Shown piece by piece: positions 16,476-24,226 of a DNA stretch of 36,543 nucleotides; the stretch's first letter is position 1; each line of letters begins with the position of its first letter. The stretch is taken from contig JAQYAH010000024.1 of assembly GCA_029227635.1 (NCBI GenBank), positions 1 to 36,543 on the forward strand, given 5' to 3'. The position numbers and the translations under genes were made by a program. Origin of the DNA: Clostridiales bacterium. GTDB taxonomy: Bacteria > Bacillota > Clostridia > Lachnospirales > Lachnospiraceae. Under the pieces are notes generated by a model. The model saw nothing but the letters and a program-made list of their open reading frames with translations. It did no database searches and had not been told where the DNA came from.

Positions 16476-17351
16476 TTATAAACGCTCCATTTCCGGGAAC
16501 TCCAATTTTGAAGGCGCGTGAGTATGCCTTTTATCTTCAGGCGGCAGTATCATATAATCTTTATATGCAATTCTCAGATAGAGATCATATTTCTCCGGAA
16601 CGATCATCTCTGTGTTCTCAAAAGGCACAGTTGTTGGAATAAAGAGATCTTCATACTTGTATTGCAGTCCGATCATTCCGTCCTTTCGAACCCAACACCA
16701 ACAAAGATCTGTCACGAAATTTTCTGCCTCCTCGGCGGGGGTTAGCATAGCAAGATTAAGATACTTGCGATATAGATGCTCTGTGGTGATATGGAACAAT
16801 TTCAGGAACCCATGAATCAGTCCACAGCCGATATATGCAAGCTTAGCTTTTTTCTTAGAAAGGTTAGGCGGCAGCTTAGGCTTCTTATACTCTGCCAGAG
16901 AGCAAAGGCGCAAAAGGCAATAAGCATGAAAAGCCAGTTTATCTCTCTTCTTTTTGTCCTGAGGCCAATAATCCATGGGAAATATATCGATAAAGATTCC
17001 GCTGTGGTAAGTGCGATACTCATCTGTAGCTTCGATAAACGTGGAATCCTTCCGGGCGAGTTTAGCAAAAGCCATAACATAGCCTTTGGTAGTTCTTGGC
17101 TCAAGAAATTCATACTTATCTCCAAGTTCATTTGGTGCAACCCGGACAAGTGTTTCATAATCCTTTCTCGGCATGAGAAAATCCATGTCATCGTCCCAAG
17201 GGATAAATCCTTTATGACGGATTGCTCCCAGTGTTGTTCCAAACCCGGATACAAAGCATAAATTATACTTTTTACAAATCTCAGTGAATTTATGATATAG
17301 ATCTAACTCAACTTCTCTTAATCTTTTCAATTGCTCGTTTGTATAATCCAT
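16476..17351 (-). CDS. LicD family phosphotransferase (copy 2)
   Basis: A 291-residue LicD protein. GFGTTLGAIRHKGFIPW leads to DDD (53-55) and D57, the metal-binding signature, and the middle part contains YHSGIFIDIFPMD as in other family members. It should move a phospho-alcohol from a CDP donor to a glycan. Its start lies two bases after the stop of the fused kinase/cytidylyltransferase gene, so the likely donor maker and the transferase are adjacent, as in lic loci. It shares the overall architecture of copy 1 (11189-12040) but is clearly divergent, so a recent duplication is unlikely. Acceptor and alcohol are not known. Confidence 0.92.
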   Translation of the reverse strand: MDYTNEQLKRLREVELDLYHKFTEICKKYNLCFVSGFGTTLGAIRHKGFIPWDDDMDFLMPRKDYETLVRVAPNELGDKYEFLEPRTTKGYVMAFAKLARKDSTFIEATDEYRTYHSGIFIDIFPMDYWPQDKKKRDKLAFHAYCLLRLCSLAEYKKPKLPPNLSKKKAKLAYIGCGLIHGFLKLFHITTEHLYRKYLNLAMLTPAEEAENFVTDLCWCWVRKDGMIGLQYKYEDLFIPTTVPFENTEMIVPEKYDLYLRIAYKDYMILPPEDKRHTHAPSKLEFPEMERL

Positions 17352-17353
17352 CG

Positions 17354-19168
17354 CTATCTCTGCATTTTGCTTTTTATATCTGTGCTGCTGATCCCCTGGG
17401 TATAAGGGAAAAACTCCATGTTGGATCCGCGTTTTTTTAATTCTTCGTGTACGTCATTCCAATGCCCAACATGATCATCCCCGGAAAAATGGCAATCATA
17501 GTGAAGCTGCTCCCATGCCTTGATCTTGTCGGTATTTGAAAAATCCACCGGGATAACTTCGTCTACAACTTTAAGTCCTCTGATTACTTCTGCCCTGTCT
17601 TCGTAGGAGATCACCGGTTTTTTGCCTTTGTAAAACTCCACCAGCTCATCCGTCAACACACCTACGATAAGGTATTCACACCGCTCCTTGCACCTCGTGA
17701 ACAATTTCAGATGACCTGAGTGGAAAAGATCATATACTCCGGGAACATATCCGATGCGGTACTTTTTTGACTGAACAGCGCTACGGTACATGTTTCGCCG
17801 GATCATTCTGTAGTCCGGAGTTGCAAGCCGGATCAGCCAGTCATTTTGATCCATGTTTCTGACTTCTTTGATAAACTGATCTTCTTCCTTTTCAAATACT
17901 TCCAGCATAATATCTGTGATCTGATATCTCCGGTACAGCATATTTTCGGAGATATTTGCTCTCGCTTTCGGAGACGAGGCAAAAAAGTACTTTATCGTCC
18001 GAAACATTGCAAACTCCAAAGAAGCATCATCACTGACAAACTCCTGATCATAAAAAACAAAGTCATCATTAATACCGTCACCGGTAAAGAAAGCGTTGCA
18101 AGGTGCCAGGTCTAAAAAAACCCTTCCTCTTTTATCATTAGTTTCATAGGATTTTTTTATGTTTTCAAAAATCATATCAAACACTTTTATAAATCGGTTC
18201 ACGTCTGTCTCCGACAATTTTTCTAATACCGACGAGAGTCCCTCTGAGTCGACAAACGGCATACAAAGATATTCTCCCCCGTCGTCCTTCTTCAATTCCA
18301 AGTCTACAACGGGAACACCTTTTCTGATAAGCTCTTTTGTCTGCTGATACAAACGTTTTATACTCGCACTGCCTTCTTTCCAGATCGGACGTTTATGAAC
18401 TGTTTTGTCCGAGTGGATCGTGGTTGCCATTGCCCGATCTCTTCCCCGATCTGTAGTCACCACTGCATATTGAATATCTGACAGGGAATCGCCCTTTGAG
18501 ATTTCGACCAGAAAATAATTCGACATGAAGGGCAGGGCTCCATCGTCAACCATTTCTGCGAATATACGATGCTCAACTCCCATAATGGAAGGATCTTCGT
18601 AGTTATAATCCACCAGCCTCTCAGCTGCATTAATGCCTTTCTGATAATCATCGGAAAAGATCATCTGGGGCATTCTTCCATCCGGTACCGGGTAATAGAA
18701 CTTATAATTCAAGCACCCTGCTTGCTTAAAAACGTTGCATAGCTCTTTTCTGCTGTAGGACTTTCCCTGGGATTTGCCTTCTCCCAGAAAATAACCGTTT
18801 ATTCCGTCAAAAGGAAGACCTGTGTGCTTATCTCCGGCTCCACAGAAATACTTTAATCCGTAACGGTTTTCTGCCCCCAGAAGCAGTCTTCCTCCGGGTT
18901 TTAAACATTCCATGCATTTTCTGACATAAGATACCGGATCATCTGCATACTCGATCCCTTCAAGGCTTACGACATAATCAAATCGTTTTGACCGGACTGC
19001 ATCAAAATCCGAAAAATCAACGGAATATACCGATGAACATCTTCTCTCAAAGAGATTCTTTAATGACTCCCCATTTACTGATAATTCAAGAAGTTCAGAG
19101 TCTTTAAGAAACTCGTACCAATTCAGAATAGATTCTCTTAAAATGCTTTCTTTTTCCTGCTTGTTCAT
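17354..19168 (-). CDS. fused methyltransferase-like / kinase-like / cytidylyltransferase protein
   Basis: A 604-residue three-part protein. Residues about 20-180 resemble a class I methyltransferase (LKPGGRLLLGAENRYG at 89-104), but the SAM loop is degenerate (LLELSVNGESL, 26-36). Residues about 215-450 look like a choline/aminoglycoside-kinase fold: a hinge-like MPFVDSEGL (303-311), DLAPCN (353-358) fitting the catalytic D-x4-N, and YDQEF (373-377) fitting the D-x-E metal site. Residues 470-604 are a TagD/CCT-type cytidylyltransferase: GYVPGVYDLFHSGH with HSGH at 483-486, GDD at 563-565 and QGISSTDIK at 591-599. I infer that it phosphorylates an alcohol and activates it with CTP, possibly with methylation, for the adjacent LicD. 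AGAGAG precedes the ATG. The substrate is unknown. Confidence 0.82.
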   Translation of the reverse strand: MNKQEKESILRESILNWYEFLKDSELLELSVNGESLKNLFERRCSSVYSVDFSDFDAVRSKRFDYVVSLEGIEYADDPVSYVRKCMECLKPGGRLLLGAENRYGLKYFCGAGDKHTGLPFDGINGYFLGEGKSQGKSYSRKELCNVFKQAGCLNYKFYYPVPDGRMPQMIFSDDYQKGINAAERLVDYNYEDPSIMGVEHRIFAEMVDDGALPFMSNYFLVEISKGDSLSDIQYAVVTTDRGRDRAMATTIHSDKTVHKRPIWKEGSASIKRLYQQTKELIRKGVPVVDLELKKDDGGEYLCMPFVDSEGLSSVLEKLSETDVNRFIKVFDMIFENIKKSYETNDKRGRVFLDLAPCNAFFTGDGINDDFVFYDQEFVSDDASLEFAMFRTIKYFFASSPKARANISENMLYRRYQITDIMLEVFEKEEDQFIKEVRNMDQNDWLIRLATPDYRMIRRNMYRSAVQSKKYRIGYVPGVYDLFHSGHLKLFTRCKERCEYLIVGVLTDELVEFYKGKKPVISYEDRAEVIRGLKVVDEVIPVDFSNTDKIKAWEQLHYDCHFSGDDHVGHWNDVHEELKKRGSNMEFFPYTQGISSTDIKSKMQR

Positions 19169-19180
19169 GAATACTCTCTT

Positions 19181-21070
19181 TTACTTTGCGTATACCGGAA
19201 GCTTTCGAAGCCTTGCCTCCATCAACCTCCGCAAATCAATATCTCTGCGTCCTCCCCAAAGAACATCGTCTATCAATACCCCTTCATATATCTCTCGATC
19301 TTTAACTGAGCAGTGCCTCAAAAACGCTTCAAACGGCAGCACCGCACTGTGAAAACGAAATGCAGTCTGCTGTTCGTAGTCAGAAAAGAATTCAAGGTAT
19401 TCCTCTACGAATTCAATTGCTCCCTGCTGCATCTTTCGGACATTTTCTTCATATCCAAAAGACATTCCTTCGTCAAAAACAGGCTTTTGATTCTCGTCAT
19501 AACCTATACAGGAAGACCCTGGTTCGAGATAAGCATATTCTCTGAGTGTCGCCTCCATGTAGGGATTGAAATCCAAAAATGTCCGGATTTTGAGCCCCGA
19601 TACAGCTTCAGTTTGAAACTGCCGGCTTCCATCTCCATGAAAATAATAGACAGGGAATGTATCTTTCAATACATAACTCATGGCCGCCACAATTCTTCCG
19701 CTATAACCAAGGTCGAAAACTGCCGTTCCCGGACCTGGAATCTTATTTACTGCCTTTTTGAAATACCTGCTGATATTTTCCAGGGCTTTTTTGTGCTTAT
19801 CTCCATCGTAGGTCAATCGAATGAAATCCCTGATAAAAACCCGGAAGCTTTCACGATCGAACTTCATGTCTCTCTGATATTTGTCCAGTAAGGTCTGCTT
19901 TCTGTCCTCCCTGGTACAAAAATTTAACAGTAATAGTAATTTCTCCGGATTCTGATAGGAAACATCTACCGGCAGGTCAAAGAGATCCGCTGGATTTCTG
20001 ATCATGGCAGGGAGAAGGGCAAGCCTTGATGTGTATAGATACTCAGGTTTGGGCAGTTCCGGATGGTATTTCCGATATCGTTTGTAGATCTCCATGGGAA
20101 GATAACCGTCTCTTGACAGAAAAACGATCCCCTCCGCCTTATCACGCTCCAGATTATCTGCGACCCATTTTACTAATGCCAGAACTTCAGGTCCCAGTGC
20201 TGCATAACCTACAAAATAGGGATCTGCGTTATAATCGGATTTCTCATCATAACTCCGGAACGGATCGTCAAAGTACTTATTTGCTGCCATTTTTCGAAAA
20301 ACAGACATTCCCGGTTCGCAGGAAGCTTTCTCCCAATCGGTCAGATCTCTGCAGATCATCTCCGGATGATTTGCACATCCATACCTGCTGTATGTTTCCC
20401 AGGTTCCGGGTAAATGCACTGCTTTAAGTCCACATTTTAGTGCCATCTCATAATCCGAACTTTTGTTATCCCCAATGTGAAGGATCTCTCCCGGATCGAC
20501 TCCCATGTGCTCTATCACTTTATGATACAGATTACCGGTAGTTTTCCTAAATCTACAATCTGAGGATACAAATATTTCGTCCCAGTGATGATACCCGTTC
20601 AGACTAAGGATCCTTAATATCTGCTCTTTACTCAGATACATATCCGAGACAAGAATCACCTTTTTCCCGGAATCCAAGGCTTTACTGTAAAGCTTTTTTC
20701 CGCATTTACGGGTATGACAGAGCTTCTCTTCTATGCGGCATTCTTCCTGCATCAGCCTGGCTGCAATATCTTCCGGTACAAAAAACTCATGGCTGATCAC
20801 ATCATAGATCTCGTTAAGAGTGATGTCCTCTGCCTCAATCTCTTTCCTGATTATTCTTCTTCTCAGAACTGCTTCGGCCTGTTCACGGATTTTTGCAAAA
20901 CTGATTTGACTCTCTGTGCTCTCCCAGAAGATTTTATTTAAAAGCTCAAATTTATGCCTCTCTGAAATAACCGGCCTCAGCACCAGGGTATCAAACAGAT
21001 CAAAACTTATCACTTTCGTGTCCGGTGCAATAATTGCTTCTATAATACCCTGTAATCTGTCATTACTCAT
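19181..21070 (-). CDS. HAD superfamily protein with long C-terminal extension (COG5610-like)
   Basis: A 629-residue protein. The N-terminal 220 residues are HAD-like: motif I SFDLFDTLV with nucleophile D24, motif II VSDMY (141-145), a lysine near 176, and motif IV HIGDNKSSD (198-206). Position +2 from the nucleophile is Phe, not the Asp of typical HAD phosphatases. The remaining 400 residues form a separate region (for example FLSRDGYLPMEIYKRY) seen with such proteins in polysaccharide clusters and of unknown function. I prefer the ATG at 21070, with GGGAAG about seven bases upstream, over one at 21085 that abuts the previous stop without a site. It lies between the tandem GT2 and the fused kinase/cytidylyltransferase. 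Confidence 0.8.
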   Translation of the reverse strand: MSNDRLQGIIEAIIAPDTKVISFDLFDTLVLRPVISERHKFELLNKIFWESTESQISFAKIREQAEAVLRRRIIRKEIEAEDITLNEIYDVISHEFFVPEDIAARLMQEECRIEEKLCHTRKCGKKLYSKALDSGKKVILVSDMYLSKEQILRILSLNGYHHWDEIFVSSDCRFRKTTGNLYHKVIEHMGVDPGEILHIGDNKSSDYEMALKCGLKAVHLPGTWETYSRYGCANHPEMICRDLTDWEKASCEPGMSVFRKMAANKYFDDPFRSYDEKSDYNADPYFVGYAALGPEVLALVKWVADNLERDKAEGIVFLSRDGYLPMEIYKRYRKYHPELPKPEYLYTSRLALLPAMIRNPADLFDLPVDVSYQNPEKLLLLLNFCTREDRKQTLLDKYQRDMKFDRESFRVFIRDFIRLTYDGDKHKKALENISRYFKKAVNKIPGPGTAVFDLGYSGRIVAAMSYVLKDTFPVYYFHGDGSRQFQTEAVSGLKIRTFLDFNPYMEATLREYAYLEPGSSCIGYDENQKPVFDEGMSFGYEENVRKMQQGAIEFVEEYLEFFSDYEQQTAFRFHSAVLPFEAFLRHCSVKDREIYEGVLIDDVLWGGRRDIDLRRLMEARLRKLPVYAK

Positions 21071-21085
21071 GATGTCTTCCCACAT

Positions 21086-23170
21086 TTAAAACTTTACACT
21101 GGTACAATTATTAAAGCCGTTGTCATAAAGCATTTTCCCATATTTATCATTTTGATAATGGGAAAAAGCCATCAAAACCAGGCTGCTTTTATCCTGCAAT
21201 TTTTCCGGGGAACAGATCGGAAAACCGCAAAAAGTCTTTCTTCTGGTCTCTTCAGCGATTACCCCTTTTATCTCAACATCGAGGGCCGCCACAAGTTCGA
21301 TCACACGATGTGCATACTGTCCGGTTCCGCAAATATAGACTTTTCCTTCTGACTCAAGCATATTGCAAAATTGCTCCCCAAAGATCCGGTACGCTCTGTC
21401 TCTTGTAGAGGTGGTTTCTTTTAGAACCTCCATCAAACGCTTTGTGGTCTCATCCACATACCCACCATCAATACAGTAGGGATGCTCTTCAGATTCAATA
21501 TAAAGCATTCTGATACGTCCCAGGACATCCCTCTTCCACTTGTTCAATGCGCGGACAAGTTCCTGATTGTCCGGATACCTGCTTACCACCTCGTCGTAGC
21601 AGTCAAAATACTTCTGCCAGCTTTTCAGATACCCTTCCATCCGTTCAGTATCGAACCCTCTTGTTACTGTTGAATGAGCTCTGAATCGTCTGTAAGCAAA
21701 CTGCTTATGCAAAAACCGCACATTTCCGGCCTTCAACAACATCTCCAGAATAAAACCGATATCTTCATGCTTAATATTCTCCACAAACCTGATTCTTTCC
21801 CGGTTCAAAAACTCCCTTCGGAAAATAAATGTGGGAACACTTGGAGAAATAACATCCTTCTCAACACACACAATAAATGCGTCAGGCCCGGAGTATTTGC
21901 CTTCCGTTTCGCGATACGTAAACAGGCATTCTTTTGCCTTACTTTCAAATTCCGGACTTTCGGCAAACTGGATGTTTTCAAATGCTGCCACATCCAGTTT
22001 ATCTGACTCACATAGAGGGATCAGCTCCTTAAAGATGTCAGGTTTAATCTTATCATCTGCATCCAACATATAGATGTATTTGCCTTTTGCCGCATTTAAA
22101 CCCTTATTTCTGGCGACAGATTGTCCGCAGTTCTTTTCGTTCTCAATGCAAACGATTCTGGGATCCATGGTTTGGTACTCTTTTACGATCTCAAAAGATT
22201 CGTCCGTGGATCCATCATTTATACAAATGATCTCAATATCTGTAAAAGGCTGGGCAACAACACTGTCCAGGCATTCTCCAATGTACGAGGCAACATCGTA
22301 CACCGGAATAATGACCGAGATCATTGGACTTTTGCTAACAGCCAGCATTCTGATTTTGTTTTTAAGATTCGCCGCAATTTTCTTTTTGTAAAAATTTATT
22401 GCCTCTATCAGATCTTTTTGTTGCTTGAACTGTAATGACGTCTCTGTAGTATGCTGAAGGATACGGAGACATCCCTCAATACTTTTCCAGGTCATTTCCC
22501 CGGTCATGATTGAGTTATTTCTGAATCTGCGGATGAAATACGGATTGTTAATGACTCTCATCCGCTTTGCGTTCATCAACACATCAAAAGCGAACGTTTC
22601 ATCTTCATGGAGCATCCCGTCTATGAATATGAGGCCGTTTGTCTCCAGGAAGCATCGATTATAAAAATATCTTGGCTGGGAAGGCATCCAATCCCATATC
22701 TCCATCCATTGAACAAACAACTTTTTTCCGTCCAGCACCTCGGGATAATCGCCCTTAAACTCAGATGGATTCGTTGAAAACTTTTCTTCTAACTCTTTTG
22801 TCTCATAGATAAACCGGGCGCCAAAAACTACCGCATCGAGCTCGTCTTCTTTTGAGATCAGATACAATTTTTCCAGAGTATCCGGCTCGATCATGTCATC
22901 TGAATCCAGAAAATATATGTACTCCCCTCTTGCCTTTGAGAGCCCCTCATTTCTTGATTTTGCCAGCCCTTCGTTGCGATCATTTGAAAATATGCTTATT
23001 CTTTTATCTTTCCCGGCAAGTTTTTCTATAATCTGTATTGAGTTGTCACTTCCCCTGTCATCTATACATATGATCTCAATGTCGGAAAGTGTCTGTTCCT
23101 GTACGCTTCTTATACACTCCTCGACATAGGATTCGACATTATATACGGGGATAATAACCGATACTTTCAT
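21086..23170 (-). CDS. tandem-domain GT2 glycosyltransferase with Rossmann-like C-terminus
   Basis: A 694-residue protein with two complete GT2 domains. The first opens MKVSVIIPVYNVESY and has DSDD at 89-92 and HED at 189-191; the second opens SVIIPVYDVASYI near 285 and has DADD at 370-373 and HED at 468-470. Both keep metal-site acids, so each may add a sugar. Residues 608-694 contain CGTGQYAHRV (614-623), a Rossmann-type glycine loop followed by alternating strands and helices, as in small nucleotide-binding domains attached to glycan enzymes. The ATG at 23170 has GAGGATC six bases upstream, eight bases after the aldolase stop. It could be a bifunctional transferase or polymerase. Confidence 0.88.
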   Translation of the reverse strand: MKVSVIIPVYNVESYVEECIRSVQEQTLSDIEIICIDDRGSDNSIQIIEKLAGKDKRISIFSNDRNEGLAKSRNEGLSKARGEYIYFLDSDDMIEPDTLEKLYLISKEDELDAVVFGARFIYETKELEEKFSTNPSEFKGDYPEVLDGKKLFVQWMEIWDWMPSQPRYFYNRCFLETNGLIFIDGMLHEDETFAFDVLMNAKRMRVINNPYFIRRFRNNSIMTGEMTWKSIEGCLRILQHTTETSLQFKQQKDLIEAINFYKKKIAANLKNKIRMLAVSKSPMISVIIPVYDVASYIGECLDSVVAQPFTDIEIICINDGSTDESFEIVKEYQTMDPRIVCIENEKNCGQSVARNKGLNAAKGKYIYMLDADDKIKPDIFKELIPLCESDKLDVAAFENIQFAESPEFESKAKECLFTYRETEGKYSGPDAFIVCVEKDVISPSVPTFIFRREFLNRERIRFVENIKHEDIGFILEMLLKAGNVRFLHKQFAYRRFRAHSTVTRGFDTERMEGYLKSWQKYFDCYDEVVSRYPDNQELVRALNKWKRDVLGRIRMLYIESEEHPYCIDGGYVDETTKRLMEVLKETTSTRDRAYRIFGEQFCNMLESEGKVYICGTGQYAHRVIELVAALDVEIKGVIAEETRRKTFCGFPICSPEKLQDKSSLVLMAFSHYQNDKYGKMLYDNGFNNCTSVKF

Positions 23171-23178
23171 CACGATCC

Positions 23179-24219
23179 TCAAATTCTGTCTTTTAAATAA
23201 TTATCAGCAAATGATCTGTCAAAAGAGTCTTTTTTCTCATCCGGTATTCCGGAAAGCAGAGTATCCAGCTGTTGAAGTGTAAAGCCTCTTTTCATAAATG
23301 TTTTGGCATAGGTTGGTGTGACACGATACTTAGCAGCCAACACATATTCTGGAGAACTACCCCAGGGGTTCTTCTCTCTGATGGGTCTGATCAGTCGATT
23401 GCTAATCTCTTCCAAACGATCAACACCATATTGACATCCAAAGGTGTCATTCAAGTATTCTGCAATCATCTCTATGGGAAGATTACCTGCTCCTTTTCCC
23501 ATTCCGGACAATGAGCCGTCAATGATCAATGATCTTGTCCGGGCTAAGCTTTCCGAGCCGAAAAGCATAGATAATATGGCTTTAATATTTGAAAAAGATT
23601 TGTTCAAATTGTTGTGGGTATGTATTCCCAGTTTGATTTCCGGATCTAGCACACTGTCAGCAAAAGATATCCTGCGACACATTTCTTCTTCATTCATTAC
23701 TCCAAAGCTGTCCACAACATAAATACCTGACAGACCTTTTAATTCCCCCTGTGTTCTCTCAATTAATTCTCCGAATTCTTTATCTGTGTACCTGGTCGTA
23801 ACCATGGGCTGAAAAAAAAGCTTATAACCTTTTTCAAGTACCTGCTGTCCCAGGGGAATCGCCCGCGTTGCATCTTTTTTGTGAAAGCATATACGAATCC
23901 CATCAATCACATTACTCTGTCCACTGCTGAGATCCGGTAATTGTCCTACATCGAATTTCCCATAATCTATCATTACCACACGAACTGTATCCTTGGTTCT
24001 CCCATTAGGAAAACTGTTTGTCAATGTCTCAAAATCGGCATACATTGAACGATCTTCAGTACTTCCTTTTAAGGCGTCAATATATCCCAATTCCACATAC
24101 TCTATCCCTGCCTCTTCAACTGCGGATACAAGATCGTTCATGCCTTCTCTGCCAAAGCGGAAGTCATTGATCCAGCCTCCATCCCGCAGTGTACAATCCA
24201 GCAAACTAATGTTTCTCAT
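23179..24219 (-). CDS. DRE-TIM metallolyase / HMGL-like aldolase
   Basis: A 346-residue TIM-barrel enzyme of the HMG-CoA lyase / 4-hydroxy-2-oxovalerate aldolase superfamily. LLDCTLRDGGW (6-16) is the family signature, with D8, R12 and D13 in metal and catalysis. YVELGYID (41-48), HTHNN (200-204, metal His pair) and DGSLSGMGKGAGN (234-246) complete the site. These enzymes make or break C-C bonds next to a keto acid. Here the gene sits between a flippase and a tandem GT2, so it probably builds a small acid or keto-acid precursor for the glycan; the substrate is unknown. No acetaldehyde dehydrogenase partner is present. It starts seven bases after the flippase stop. Confidence 0.85.
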   Translation of the reverse strand: MRNISLLDCTLRDGGWINDFRFGREGMNDLVSAVEEAGIEYVELGYIDALKGSTEDRSMYADFETLTNSFPNGRTKDTVRVVMIDYGKFDVGQLPDLSSGQSNVIDGIRICFHKKDATRAIPLGQQVLEKGYKLFFQPMVTTRYTDKEFGELIERTQGELKGLSGIYVVDSFGVMNEEEMCRRISFADSVLDPEIKLGIHTHNNLNKSFSNIKAILSMLFGSESLARTRSLIIDGSLSGMGKGAGNLPIEMIAEYLNDTFGCQYGVDRLEEISNRLIRPIREKNPWGSSPEYVLAAKYRVTPTYAKTFMKRGFTLQQLDTLLSGIPDEKKDSFDRSFADNYLKDRI

Positions 24220-24226
24220 GACTCTA

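Noticed and set aside
16776-17261. 161-codon plus-strand frame opposite licD copy 2
   Set aside because: Shadow of the licD reading frame, which holds the conserved DDD motif; no independent evidence.
11189-17351. The two licD genes as a recent duplication or repeat pair
   Set aside because: They share only family motifs; the rest of the proteins and the DNA differ clearly.
21071-21085. Upstream ATG for the HAD gene at 21085
   Set aside because: It abuts the previous stop without a ribosome site, while the ATG at 21070 has GGGAAG at good distance.
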